A DNA stretch of 36,091 nt from Mastigocoleus testarum BC008 (GTDB lineage: Bacteria > Cyanobacteriota > Cyanobacteriia > Cyanobacteriales > Nostocaceae), in the NCBI RefSeq assembly GCF_001456025.1, contig NZ_LMTZ01000016.1, positions 1 through 36,091 on the forward strand, in the 5' to 3' direction. This document shows positions 7,922 through 17,148 of this stretch, piece by piece. The position numbers and the translations under genes were made by a program. Under the pieces are notes generated by a model. It made no database searches, was not told the DNA's origin, and saw only the letters and a list, made by a program, of their open reading frames with translations. Every line of letters starts with the position of its first letter. The stretch's first letter is position 1.

Positions 7922-9253
7922 TTAATTTTCTTCGTTCTCTGGAGGTATATCGCTTTTTGGTTCCAGCAAAACCTTATCAACCCGGTTACCGTCCATATCC
8001 ATTACTTCAAATCTCATTCCTTGCCATTCAAAATTATCAGCGGCTATGGGAATTCGACCGAGCTGGGTCATCACAAAACCACCTAAAGTTTGATAATTTC
8101 CTCGATCTTCTGAAGAAAATTCTCTAACGTCAAATAGCTCGCAAAAATCATCTATTGATAGCATTCCATCTAATAGCCAAGTACCATCTTCCCTTTGTAC
8201 TGCTTGCGGTTCTTCATCATCAAAAGCTGGAACATCACCCACTATTTCAGTCATGACATCATTGAGGGTGACCAATCCTTGGATAACACCATATTCATCA
8301 ACTACCAGCGCCATATGGGTACCTGTTTGTTTAAATAGTTCTAAAACCTTTAAACCACTGGTATTTTCCGGCACAAATAATGCTTGCCTCAACCCTATGG
8401 TCAAATCTATTGATTCCCCACACAAACTTCGCGCTAATAAGTCCGTAACAGGAATAATTCCTAGGACGTTATCAAGTTCTTCTTGGCATACTGGATATCG
8501 AGAATAACCATTATCAATTATTTTGTGCCGGTTTTTACTAATATCGTCTCCTAGGTCTAACCACTCAATATCAGGTCTGGGTGTCATCATTGCAACCACA
8601 GGAATATCACCTAAGCGGAATACTCGTTCCACCATATCTTGCTCTGCTTCTTCAAAGGTTCCTTCTTCGGTTCCTTGTTCAATTAAAACTTTGATTTCCT
8701 CTTCTGTAACTTGTGGTCCAGTTGCAGGTCTCACACCTAAAAAACGTAATACAGTATCAGTAGAAACACTTAAAATACAAACCACTGGCAAAGTAAACTT
8801 TGCTAACATTTCCATAGGAATTGCAATAATATTAGCAATAGCTTCAGGATGGTTTAAAGCAAGCCGCTTTGGTACTAGTTCTCCTAGAACTAAAGTAAAA
8901 TATGTAATCAAAATTACCGCAATAATCGAAGCTATTGCTTCTGTATAAGAAGAAATTCCTGGAATAAATTTTAATATTGAATTTAATATTGGAATAATTT
9001 TTTTGGAGATAACTGACTCTCCAAAAGCACCAGAAATGATTGCCAATGCGGTAATACCGATCTGGACTGTTGCCAAAAATTGATTCGGGGAAGATGCTAG
9101 CTTTAAGGCAATACGAGCTTTTTTGCTTCCTCGATTGACGAGTTGCTGTAAGCGAGCTTTGCGCGCCGAAACTATTGCCAACTCTGACATCACAAATATT
9201 GAGTTGACGAAGATAAGTAAGAAAAGAATTAGAATTTCGGTGGTTGACGACAT
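7922..9253 (-). CDS. CNNM/CBS-pair/CorC_HlyC membrane protein (hemolysin C / TlyC family)
   Basis: A 443-residue inner-membrane protein with the full family architecture. The N-terminal DUF21/CNNM domain has about four membrane helices (residues 5-25, about 60-80, 105-130 and about 140-165) and the conserved LVLGELVPKRLAL motif. A CBS pair follows at about 205-335 (VAMMTPRPDIEWLD; VVDEYGVIQGLVTLNDVMTEIVGD). A C-terminal CorC_HlyC domain lies at about 350-435 (WLLDGMLSIDDFCELF; TLGGFVMTQLGRIP). Length is normal. Relatives are linked to Mg2+ or Co2+ transport and its regulation; despite the name they are not demonstrated haemolysins in most bacteria. No Shine-Dalgarno is visible; instead a perfect hairpin stands 8 nt before the ATG. 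The gene is monocistronic and convergent with the octa-GAF gene. Confidence 0.92.
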   Translation of the reverse strand: MSSTTEILILFLLIFVNSIFVMSELAIVSARKARLQQLVNRGSKKARIALKLASSPNQFLATVQIGITALAIISGAFGESVISKKIIPILNSILKFIPGISSYTEAIASIIAVILITYFTLVLGELVPKRLALNHPEAIANIIAIPMEMLAKFTLPVVCILSVSTDTVLRFLGVRPATGPQVTEEEIKVLIEQGTEEGTFEEAEQDMVERVFRLGDIPVVAMMTPRPDIEWLDLGDDISKNRHKIIDNGYSRYPVCQEELDNVLGIIPVTDLLARSLCGESIDLTIGLRQALFVPENTSGLKVLELFKQTGTHMALVVDEYGVIQGLVTLNDVMTEIVGDVPAFDDEEPQAVQREDGTWLLDGMLSIDDFCELFDVREFSSEDRGNYQTLGGFVMTQLGRIPIAADNFEWQGMRFEVMDMDGNRVDKVLLEPKSDIPPENEEN

Positions 9254-9261
9254 TTCTAATA

Positions 9262-9280
9262 TTGCCGATCAAATCGGCAA
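9262..9280. promoter_or_regulatory. Hairpin at the 5' end of the CNNM/CBS gene
   Basis: TTGCCGAT-CAA-ATCGGCAA is a perfect 8-bp stem with a 3-nt loop, located where the ribosome-binding site of the minus-strand gene should be. On the plus strand it is followed by a run of T, so it could also end antisense transcription. Confidence 0.5.
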
Positions 9281-10081
9281 ATTTTTTTTAGTAGGTTTGG
9301 GTGTTAATATTCAGATTTAATATCAATTAAGTTCGGGAAATACACTTTCAACAGAGAAAAATCTGGTCGAATTTTAAGGTTGGATAAAGAAAACCAGGTT
9401 ATTCTCTCTAAATCAGGATATCGGCAAAAAATGAGGTATTAGTGCTTTATATTTGATGTAGATAAACACATAGCTGAAGTATTTCCTTGATTTGTGTGAG
9501 TTTGGGGATTTCCAGTAAATTAAACCACTAAATTCAATATTCCATTTTGCTAAAGATTCCATTATTCTGGTGTCTCGGTGTGAAAATGTAACGTACCGCT
9601 AACAAAATTTCCGCCAACCAAATTAATAGTATGGGATGATAGTTTATTATTCTGTATTCCCTCCAGAAGTAAAACGATTGGAATGGGAACTTTCCAGTGA
9701 TTGGGTTGCCAATCTTGAAATGCCAATTCTTAGAATTCCAATTTTTATAATCCCAGGTATTAAAGTTATTCTTGAGTGCAACTAAAGAAAATCTGTTTTT
9801 TGCTGCTAAATTTCGATCCTTGGATTCGATCTCCGATGAAAGTGGTATTTTAATGGTCATAGATAATTTTTCTACAATGTTTAATTTAACCAAAGATTAG
9901 ACAGTGGTAATTGTACTAGCTAGGAACTATTAGTTCTAGAGTAGGAGTTATCAAACTCTTGACACATTTAAAATTATTGAGGTAAGAGTTCTAAACTTAC
10001 TTCTAGTTCTCAAACTACATATCAAACTACATAAACATAAATATTTCCATTATTTTGTTAGGCATATTTTGTTAGGGATTT
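9281..10081. other. Gene-poor gap between the CNNM/CBS gene and mfd
   Basis: An 800-bp gap. A 119-codon open frame on the minus strand (9534-9893) has no recognisable domain, no Shine-Dalgarno and a skewed Asn/Trp/Lys/Phe composition, so I do not call it as a gene. Close to mfd the motif ATTTTGTTAGG occurs twice in tandem (about 10052-10076), the second copy supplying the ribosome-binding site of mfd. Confidence 0.5.
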
Positions 10082-13000
10082 ATGGCTTTTTCTTCCATTG
10101 TGCGGACTTTAGGACGGTCGTCTTTAAGTGGCGAGCTTCTTTCTAGAATAGAGCGACAAAAAGAATTATTTTTAAATGGAATTCCCCGCTTACCAAAGGG
10201 CTTGGTCGCATCAGCATTGGCGCAAGCCCAAAAATATAATTTATTTGTGGTTTGTTCCACTTTGGAAGAAGCTGGAAGGTGGACGGCACAACTTGAGATG
10301 ATGGGTTGGCAAACGGTACATTTTTACCCAACGTCAGAAGCTTCTCCTTACGAACCCTTCGATCCCGAAATCGAAATGACTTGGGGACAAATGCAGGTTT
10401 TGGCGGATTTGGTAGGGGATAGGGGATTGGCGACTAGCGACAGAGGATCGGGAACTGAAGATAGGAAAGTTTCTGGGATTGCTGTTGTGGCGACTCATGC
10501 ATCTTTACAACCCCACTTACCACCGGTGGAAGCTTTTGAACCATCATGTTTAACTCTGAAGCGGGGAATGGAATTTGACCTGGGTGATTTCAGTCGCAAA
10601 GTGACTACTTTGGGTTACGAACGAGTACCAATGGTAGAAATGGAAGGTCAGTGGAGTCGAAGGGGGGATATTGTGGATTTATTTCCCGTATCTTCTGAGT
10701 TACCGGTACGTTTGGAATGGTTTGGGGATGAAATCGAACAGATCCGGGAATTCGATCCGTCTACCCAACGTTCTGCTCTTGATCGCATTGAGGAAATGGT
10801 TTTAACTCCAACTAGCTTTGTCCCAATGTTTACCGAAGCTTTGTCCGCTAGACCTGATTTCGATGAATTGAAAGCTCAGTGGAATCTTGATTCTGATTCT
10901 GGTACAGAGGAAGCAGCAGAGATTTTTGAGGGTAGTCGTCGTTTGTTGGGTTTGGCTTATGAAAAACCAGCTTCATTACTAGATTATCTGCCAGCAAATA
11001 CTTTTATTGCAATTGATGAGTCAGAACAATGTCACGCCCACAGCGAGCGTTGGGTGGAAAATGCTGAGGATCAATGGCAGTATTTAGTACATGGTGGAGA
11101 ACTTACAGAACTGGATGGCGAAGATGAAAGTAGTGATGATTCGTTAAGCAATAACAACAACATCAATTTGCCCAAAATCAACTTACCGAAAATCCATCGT
11201 TCCTTTGATGAGTCCTTAGAAGATACAGTTAAATTTAAGAAAATATATTTATCAGAAATTACTGAAACTGTTGTTGATGAGTCTGGAGAAGCAACTGAAA
11301 GTGCAGGATTAAATCTTGCTAGTCGTCCCGTACCAGTAACGCCACATCAGTTTGCCAAAATTGCTGAGACTGTGAGACAGGAACGCGATCGCAAATTTGC
11401 TGTGTGGTTAATATCAGCACAGCCTTCCCGTTCGGTATCGCTGTTACAGGAACATGATTGTCCGGCTCAGTTTATTCCCAATCCCCGGGACTATCAAGCA
11501 ATTGATAAACAGCAAATTAGTCACACCCCTGTAGCCTTAAAATATTCGGGTTTAGCAGAATTAGAAGGATTTATCTTACCGACATTCCGGATTGCGGTAA
11601 TTACTGACCGAGAATTTTATGGTCAACATTCTTTAGCAACTCCGAGCTACGTGCGCAAACGGCGTAAAGCTGCTTCTAACCAAGTTGATGTTAATAAGTT
11701 ACGTCCGGGTAATTACGTCGTCCATAGAAACCATGGGATCGGTAAATTTCTCAAGCTCGAAAGTTTAACCATTAATGATGAAACTCGGGATTACTTGGTG
11801 GTACAGTATGCTGACGGTGTTTTGCGGGTACCATCAGACCAAGTAGGGTCATTGTCTCGGTTTAGGAAGAAAGATGGTAAACCGCCCCAACTCCATAAAA
11901 TGACCTCCAAAGCTTGGGAAAATACCAAGAATAAGGTCCGCAGAGCAATTAAAAAATTGGCTGTGGATTTACTCAAGCTCTATGCTTCTAGAAGCCAAAG
12001 ACAAGGGTTTGCTTACCCTGAGGATATGCCATGGCAACAGGAATTGGAAGATTCTTTCCCTTACCAACCGACAACTGACCAGTTAAAAGCTGTCCAGGAT
12101 GTGAAGCGGGATATGGAATGCGATCGCCCTATGGATCGGTTGGTATGCGGTGATGTTGGTTTTGGGAAAACTGAAGTTGCAATTCGGGCAATTTTTAAAG
12201 CTGTAACTGCAGGTAAGCAAGTAGCATTATTAGCGCCAACTACTATTTTGACTCAGCAGCATTACCATACAATTAAAGAACGTTTTGCTCCTTATCCGAT
12301 CAATGTTGGTTTACTTAATCGCTTCCGTACCGCTGAAGAACGCCGCAAGATTCAAAAGCGATTGGCGACCGGAGAGTTAGATGTAGTTGTGGGAACCCAT
12401 CAACTTTTAGGTAAAAGCGTTAATTTCAGAGAATTGGGATTGTTGGTGGTAGATGAAGAACAACGTTTTGGGGTAAATCAAAAAGAAAAAATCAAAAGTC
12501 TGAAAACTCAAGTTGACGTATTAACACTTTCAGCGACTCCCATCCCCCGGACTTTATATATGTCCCTGTCCGGGATTCGGGAAATGAGTTTAATTACAAC
12601 ACCCCCACCATCCCGACGTCCGATTAAAACCCATCTCTCACCGATGAATGGGGAAACCATGCGTAGCGCTATCCGTCAAGAACTTGACCGGGGTGGACAG
12701 GTTTTCTACGTCGTTCCTCGGGTAGAAGGAATTGAAGATAAGTCCGCCGGAATTCGGGAAATGTTACCGGGGGTGAGAATTGCGATCGCTCACGGTCAAA
12801 TGAATGAAAGCGAACTGGAAGCGACCATGCTTTCATTTAGTAATGGGGAAGCAGATATCCTAGTTTGTACCACCATTATTGAATCTGGCTTGGATATTCC
12901 GCGAGTAAACACTATTTTGATTGAAGATGCTCACCGCTTCGGTTTAGCACAATTGTATCAGTTGCGCGGACGGGTGGGACGAGCAGGAATTCAAGCCCAC

Positions 13001-13717
13001 GCCTGGTTATTCTATCCCAAACAACGGGAATTATCGGAAGCAGCCCGCAAGCGACTGCGAGCAATTCAGGAATTTACTCAGTTAGGTTCCGGGTATCAAT
13101 TAGCAATGCGAGATATGGAAATTCGCGGAGTTGGTAACTTACTTGGTGCGGAACAGTCAGGAAAATTAGATGTGATTGGCTTCGATTTATACATGGAAAT
13201 GTTAGAAAATGCCATCAATGAAATTCGCGGGCAAGAAATTCCCCAAGTGGAAGAAACTCAAATCGACCTCAGCCTTACCGCATTTATTCCCTCAGATTAT
13301 ATTACCGACATCGACCAGAAGATGAGCGCCTATAGAGCGCTCGCTACAGCCAAAACCCGTGAAGAACTGCAACAAGTAGCTGCAGCTTGGACAGATCGTT
13401 ACGGGACTATTCCTTCAACTGCAAATCAATTGATCCGGGTAATGGAATTAAAACAAATGGCGAAGAAGTTAGGTTTTAGTCGCATTAAACCTGATGGGAA
13501 ACAGCATATTGTCTTAGAAACACCCATGGAAGAACCGGCTTGGAATTTATTAGCGGATAATTTACCAGCAATTCTTAAGAACCGTTTTGTTTATTCTCCT
13601 GGGAAAATCACGGTACGGGGTTTGGGAGTGGTTAAAGCAGCAAAACAGTTGGACACCTTAATTGATGCTTTTAATAAGATGCAGGGTGTAGTTGTTAACG
13701 AAGCTGCAGTTGTGTAG
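10082..13717 (+). CDS. mfd: Transcription-repair coupling factor Mfd
   Basis: A 1211-residue DNA translocase that removes RNA polymerase stalled at lesions and recruits UvrA. Domains in order: UvrB-like D1/D2 (about 20-340; [12 protein letters not shown]); the RNA-polymerase-interacting CarD/RID-like domain from about 539 ([18 protein letters not shown]); a RecG-like helicase with Walker [10 protein letters not shown] at about 690-698, DEEQR at 791-795, [17 protein letters not shown], and motif [12 protein letters not shown]; then the C-terminal TRCF domain (about 1050-1150). It is slightly longer than the usual 1150-1200. The excess comes from a short insert at 112-131 ([17 protein letters not shown]) and an acidic low-complexity stretch at about 343-395. 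TAGGG five bases before the ATG is a good ribosome-binding site. The gene appears to be transcribed alone. Confidence 0.97.
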   Translation: MAFSSIVRTLGRSSLSGELLSRIERQKELFLNGIPRLPKGLVASALAQAQKYNLFVVCSTLEEAGRWTAQLEMMGWQTVHFYPTSEASPYEPFDPEIEMTWGQMQVLADLVGDRGLATSDRGSGTEDRKVSGIAVVATHASLQPHLPPVEAFEPSCLTLKRGMEFDLGDFSRKVTTLGYERVPMVEMEGQWSRRGDIVDLFPVSSELPVRLEWFGDEIEQIREFDPSTQRSALDRIEEMVLTPTSFVPMFTEALSARPDFDELKAQWNLDSDSGTEEAAEIFEGSRRLLGLAYEKPASLLDYLPANTFIAIDESEQCHAHSERWVENAEDQWQYLVHGGELTELDGEDESSDDSLSNNNNINLPKINLPKIHRSFDESLEDTVKFKKIYLSEITETVVDESGEATESAGLNLASRPVPVTPHQFAKIAETVRQERDRKFAVWLISAQPSRSVSLLQEHDCPAQFIPNPRDYQAIDKQQISHTPVALKYSGLAELEGFILPTFRIAVITDREFYGQHSLATPSYVRKRRKAASNQVDVNKLRPGNYVVHRNHGIGKFLKLESLTINDETRDYLVVQYADGVLRVPSDQVGSLSRFRKKDGKPPQLHKMTSKAWENTKNKVRRAIKKLAVDLLKLYASRSQRQGFAYPEDMPWQQELEDSFPYQPTTDQLKAVQDVKRDMECDRPMDRLVCGDVGFGKTEVAIRAIFKAVTAGKQVALLAPTTILTQQHYHTIKERFAPYPINVGLLNRFRTAEERRKIQKRLATGELDVVVGTHQLLGKSVNFRELGLLVVDEEQRFGVNQKEKIKSLKTQVDVLTLSATPIPRTLYMSLSGIREMSLITTPPPSRRPIKTHLSPMNGETMRSAIRQELDRGGQVFYVVPRVEGIEDKSAGIREMLPGVRIAIAHGQMNESELEATMLSFSNGEADILVCTTIIESGLDIPRVNTILIEDAHRFGLAQLYQLRGRVGRAGIQAHAWLFYPKQRELSEAARKRLRAIQEFTQLGSGYQLAMRDMEIRGVGNLLGAEQSGKLDVIGFDLYMEMLENAINEIRGQEIPQVEETQIDLSLTAFIPSDYITDIDQKMSAYRALATAKTREELQQVAAAWTDRYGTIPSTANQLIRVMELKQMAKKLGFSRIKPDGKQHIVLETPMEEPAWNLLADNLPAILKNRFVYSPGKITVRGLGVVKAAKQLDTLIDAFNKMQGVVVNEAAVV

Positions 13718-13808
13718 GTGTTAGGATCGCGTGACGAGTCAAGAGTAAGGTTATTTTATTCCGTACTTGTAGATTTCGGTGAATAAAAATATCCTCTACA
13801 AACTTACT

Positions 13809-13822
13809 GATAATGATAATCA
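13809..13822. promoter_or_regulatory. Possible Fur box
   Basis: GATAATGATAATCA matches the first 14 bases of the 19-bp Fur consensus, i.e. two perfect GATAAT hexamers; the third hexamer does not match. It is 183 bp upstream of the gene at 14005 and 92 bp after mfd, in a 287-bp gap otherwise without recognisable features. Confidence 0.35.
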
Positions 13823-14004
13823 CGCAGATTTATTTCTAGTATTAGACGTATTGACAAAATTCACTTTAGTTTAAACTTTTACGAATTAATCGAGGTAAGT
13901 TGATACGATCTATTTCAATCTCTAATTGTGATGCAATACCGTATGAGAAATGACCAAATTTATCTAATATCAGTAAAAGGTGAATTTATCTAAGACAAAA
14001 GAAT

Positions 14005-14625
14005 ATGCTCGATTTGAGTTGCGGCTTAATAGTTTATGCAATAAATATTGACGAGCTGGCTTCTATTTACGGTTCTGGCGATCAAAAATTAATTTCATGG
14101 GTACAACAACGGTGTCATAAAAGAATAGTAAAATACAATCGGGAATTTAGCCTGCTAATTGAGCATGGTGCACCTTCTTTGCTCGAAGCTTTAGAAGAAA
14201 TCATACGAGGAGAAACTTTAAATCAGAAATATGGGGCAATATATGCTTATGCGATCGAGCTCTATTGTGAGGTATTTCAGCAGGACTTTTTGAATAATGC
14301 GCCATTTTATCCCTGTTCTTACAAATGGCTACAAGAAGTAGATTTTGCCCTTGAGGAGTTGGGGATAGTTAAGGAATTTCGACTGGTAAAATTAATTGAT
14401 GGTTCTTTACCTTTACCAATACCGTCTGTTCAAAATTTCCCTGCTTTTGGTTACATCACAAATAATATTGCCTATCAAGCATTTGAAGAAATCAAAAACC
14501 AGGACTACATTGGTGCAGATAATACGATTACAGAAGCAATTGGTACCATCAAGCAGTGGCTAAATTATGTTGGAAAACGATTTGATAGTCTTGCTCCGGT
14601 GGGTTTGGTAGGTTTTTATCATTAA
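14005..14625 (+). CDS. Hypothetical protein, possibly DUF7691-like
   Basis: A 206-residue soluble protein without signal peptide or membrane segment. The opening GLIVYAINIDELASIYGSGDQKL and the later pattern YAYAIELYCEVF, then LEELGI, then PLPIPSVQNFPAFGYI, recall a family of uncharacterised bacterial proteins (DUF7691) that begin with a beta-strand plus an Asp/Leu helix and contain a short helical core. I have not been able to confirm the family. The ATG at 14005 is the only reasonable start, and no strong Shine-Dalgarno is seen. It stands alone between mfd (same strand) and a converging WD40 gene. A Fur-box-like sequence lies upstream. No function can be proposed. Confidence 0.6.
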   Translation: MLDLSCGLIVYAINIDELASIYGSGDQKLISWVQQRCHKRIVKYNREFSLLIEHGAPSLLEALEEIIRGETLNQKYGAIYAYAIELYCEVFQQDFLNNAPFYPCSYKWLQEVDFALEELGIVKEFRLVKLIDGSLPLPIPSVQNFPAFGYITNNIAYQAFEEIKNQDYIGADNTITEAIGTIKQWLNYVGKRFDSLAPVGLVGFYH

Positions 14626-14671
14626 TAATTCAAGTTAGTTGATTCAATATCATTAATTAATAAAATTGATT

Positions 14672-14691
14672 TAAGCCACTAATTGGGCTTA
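14672..14691. terminator. Short hairpin between convergent genes
   Basis: TAAGCC - 8 nt - GGCTTA, midway between the converging genes ending at 14625 and 14718. It could serve as a weak two-way terminator. Confidence 0.35.
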
Positions 14692-14717
14692 TTGATAATT
14701 GAAATTAATTAATTTAT

Positions 14718-15854
14718 TTATTGGAATTGCCAAACTTTTACTTCTTTATCAAAACTTCCACTAGCAAGCATTTTCCCGTCAGAACTCCAAGCTATCGAAC
14801 TTACCCAGTCAGAATGTCCATGAAGTTTGTGAAGTAATTTACCTGTTTTCAAATTCCACAACATAATTCCGTCTTGAAGAGCACTCGCCATTATATTTCC
14901 TGTAGGATTGATTGCGATCGCATTAATTTTACTTGTGTGTACTTGAAAAGTATGAATTAATTTACCAGTTTTGGTATCCCACACTTTAATTGTACGATTA
15001 TCTCCACTGGCGCTAACTAGGGTACCAACATCACCAGGGGATCCTTCCCTAGAAGCAAATGCAACAGAAGTAACCGAGCGAGAATGGGCGACAAAAGTGC
15101 GAATTAATTTACCACTTTTTAAATCCCATAATTGAATTTCTCCGCGCTCGTCACCACTAGCTAAGGTTTGATTATTTGGACTAATTGCAACAGTATATGT
15201 AGAGTTACCAAGTCTTCTTAATGTTCCCAAGGGACGTTGTTGTAATAAATCCCACATTTTAATTCCATCTAAAGCGCCACTAACTAGAATTTTGCTGTTG
15301 GAAGATACTGCAAGGGAAAGAATATTACTTGTATGTCCGACAAAAGAACGAGTAAATTTCAGATTTTTGAGGCTCCAAAGGTTAATAGCATTATCGCTAC
15401 TACAACTAACTAGGGTGTTACCATCAGGTGATACTAGCAAGGATAATACTGCAGTTTGATGAGCTTTGCGAATTATCCCCATCCGTTTACCTTTTTTCAA
15501 ATTCCATATGCGGATTACACCATCATTTTCTGCTCCACCACTAACTAACATCTTTCCTTTAGGACCAAATGCTAAGGATTTTATAGTACCTGTATGTCCT
15601 TTTAAGGTGTAAAGTAATTTAGGCTGAGCTAAGTTAGATTCAACAAATTTAGGCTTGGTTGGGAACCCGCGCAACTTGAGTAATAATTCAGCCGGAACAT
15701 TTGTCGAACTTACAGGTAGTACTTCTCCAAAAAAGAATAATCCGCTACAACCTATAAAACTAATAATGCCCAAATACTTGGCAAATAAATACTTAAAAAA
15801 TTTTTGTTTTGAAGGTTGAATTCTTCGAAAGACTTTAATGTAATACTGATTCAT
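14718..15854 (-). CDS. Membrane-anchored WD40 seven-repeat propeller protein
   Basis: A 378-residue protein. The N-terminus is basic and followed by a hydrophobic helix (about residues 27-47, YLGIISFIGCSGLFFFGEVL), likely a membrane anchor or uncleaved signal. From about residue 80 to the end come seven WD40 repeats, each with the GH...D/N...W pattern (for example LKGHTGTIKSLAF, FVGHTSNILSLAV, LHGHSDWVSSIAW, each closing in IWNL, LWSL, MWDL or VWQF). Seven blades close one beta-propeller, a scaffold for protein-protein contacts. There is no enzymatic domain. Repeat 5 carries a short insert (REGSPGDVG). Proteins of this kind are abundant in filamentous cyanobacteria and mostly uncharacterised. 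It is probably periplasmic or thylakoid-lumenal if the helix is an N-in anchor. Confidence 0.88.
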   Translation of the reverse strand: MNQYYIKVFRRIQPSKQKFFKYLFAKYLGIISFIGCSGLFFFGEVLPVSSTNVPAELLLKLRGFPTKPKFVESNLAQPKLLYTLKGHTGTIKSLAFGPKGKMLVSGGAENDGVIRIWNLKKGKRMGIIRKAHQTAVLSLLVSPDGNTLVSCSSDNAINLWSLKNLKFTRSFVGHTSNILSLAVSSNSKILVSGALDGIKMWDLLQQRPLGTLRRLGNSTYTVAISPNNQTLASGDERGEIQLWDLKSGKLIRTFVAHSRSVTSVAFASREGSPGDVGTLVSASGDNRTIKVWDTKTGKLIHTFQVHTSKINAIAINPTGNIMASALQDGIMLWNLKTGKLLHKLHGHSDWVSSIAWSSDGKMLASGSFDKEVKVWQFQ

Positions 15855-15990
15855 ATAGTTGAGAAAATTGGTGTTTGCTTAATATCAACATCATGCTAAA
15901 TACAAACAAAAAATTCGCCTTACCTGCAAGATTTTTACAAGAAAGACGATACACCTATAATTCCCACTTTGGAATATCAAATATCAAATT

Positions 15991-16032
15991 AAATATCTAA
16001 TTCTCAAATATCTAATTCTCAAATATCTAATT
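15991..16032. repeat. 15-bp tandem repeat, about three copies
   Basis: AAATATCTAATTCTC occurs at 15991 and 16006, with a third copy from 16021 matching for 12 bases. The third copy reaches the stop codon of the minus-strand gene at 16032. Confidence 0.85.
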
Positions 16033-16331
16033 TACTGTGGTGGTTTTTTCTTCGCAATACTCAGCATCGGTAAAGCAGAGCTTGATGATTGCGCTGGTAA
16101 ATAATACTCTTGGGTTTGAGGTTCTTCCGGTACAGGAGGACGCTGTTGCATTCGCCACAACTTGAACGTTAGAGCAACACCCAACGCCCCTAAACCAAAA
16201 GCAAACAAAGACCAGCTATCATCAAATCCACCAATTAAAGCATCCACGATGCCAATAGTCATAAATATGCTTATCAGAGGTTCTTTTCGGTAGGCTGATT
16301 TTAAAACTCGAGGTAATACAGCATTCATCAC
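16032..16331 (-). CDS. Small conserved-type membrane protein, unknown function
   Basis: A 99-residue protein with two predicted membrane helices, about residues 19-34 (LISIFMTIGIVDALIGG) and 39-57 (WSLFAFGLGALGVALTFKL), followed by a basic then Pro/Gln/Ser-rich tail ending KKKPPQ. It starts with two consecutive ATG codons; either may be used. The pattern of a short hydrophobic hairpin plus a disordered tail resembles several uncharacterised cyanobacterial proteins, but I recognise no named family. It lies between the WD40 gene and the HLIP gene, all on the minus strand but with gaps of 177 and 273 bp, so an operon is not obvious. Confidence 0.7.
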   Translation of the reverse strand: MMNAVLPRVLKSAYRKEPLISIFMTIGIVDALIGGFDDSWSLFAFGLGALGVALTFKLWRMQQRPPVPEEPQTQEYYLPAQSSSSALPMLSIAKKKPPQ

Positions 16332-16604
16332 AGCTTATTTGTTTTTTTGTTCACTTTGTGTGCAAACTTACTGAGTATAACTCACTCGCCCGACAGTGCT
16401 TTTAATGAGAGTCTATATACTATTATAAATTTTCTTCACCACTAGAGTGTAATTCTCCGGACAACTGGTGAAGTCAACATTATAAAGATAGAGATCTGCA
16501 GTGCAGACAAACTAGATATTTGCCTGCATCACAGTCATCAATCTAAACGACTTGTTAACTTGGCTACCTTGAATGATTCAAATATTAATTCACTTGGTAT
16601 TAGC

Positions 16605-16778
16605 TTACTGAAGACCAAGCCAAGCTAAAACACCTTTGTCGGTGAAATACTCAATTGCAATCATAATCAAAAAGCCAATCATTGCTGCACGGCCATTTAA
16701 CCGCTCAGCATACTCATTAAAACCAAATTTTGGCTCTTCTAGTCTTGGTGTAACGCTAGGCTGTGTATCTGAAACCAT
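16605..16778 (-). CDS. High-light-inducible protein (HLIP, one-helix CAB-like)
   Basis: A 57-residue thylakoid protein of the chlorophyll a/b-binding superfamily. The signature is FNEYAERLNGRAAMIGFLIMIAIEYFTDKGVLAWLGL: the E..NGR.AMIGF chlorophyll-binding helix followed by the short amphipathic tail. HLIPs bind chlorophyll and carotenoid, dissipate energy and protect photosystem II assembly intermediates. The reading frame is open 14 codons further upstream, but the ATG ending at 16778 (MVSDTQPS) is preceded by AGGGAGGAAATA, a textbook Shine-Dalgarno, which fixes the start. Normal length for the family. Expression is expected to rise in high light or nutrient stress (family knowledge); no specific operator was recognised. 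Confidence 0.93.
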   Translation of the reverse strand: MVSDTQPSVTPRLEEPKFGFNEYAERLNGRAAMIGFLIMIAIEYFTDKGVLAWLGLQ

Positions 16779-16866
16779 TATTTCCTCCCTTTTGATACCA
16801 CTACAATATTCTTTTTGCAAGCTAAGAAAGACAATTTTAATTTTTTTAATTAATTCAATTTATTAA

Positions 16867-17148
16867 TTAAGTTTAAGAAAAATTGCAATCTCTTGGCTAC
16901 TAGTATCTCTCATAGCACAGCCAGAAGCCTTAACAAAAAGTAAACAATATTTATATTCTGAAAAATTTAAACCTGAACGTCAAGCACGAAAACTCGAAAT
17001 TGGTTGTGAAGATAATTATATACGGGATCGAAAAATCAAAAAATTACCCATTAAAACTTATCTTATTGGCTATTTTGAATACGGTAATTATCCCGATAAG
17101 AGTGACAAACTAAACTTAAGAAAAATAAACTTAGAGGCAGGCAAATAT
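16867..17148 (+). other. 94-codon start-less open frame in phase with ald, possible gene relic
   Basis: From 16867 to the ald ATG there are 94 sense codons without a stop, in the same phase as ald and with no ATG, GTG or TTG. The start reads like a signal peptide (LRKIAISWLLVSLIAQPEA) followed by a charged Lys/Tyr-rich stretch. It may be the remnant of a small exported protein. An N-terminal extension of ald is unlikely because MEIGVPKE is the family's standard start. The remainder of the HLIP-ald gap (16779-16866) holds only the HLIP leader. Confidence 0.3.

Noticed and set aside
8253..8948. Plus-strand frames opposite the CNNM/CBS gene
   Set aside because: Antisense shadows with Ser/Thr-rich translations typical of reverse-complement reading.
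9534..9893. 119-codon open frame on the minus strand
   Set aside because: No domain, odd composition (Asn, Trp, Lys, Phe), no ribosome-binding site; more likely a chance frame in AT-rich DNA.
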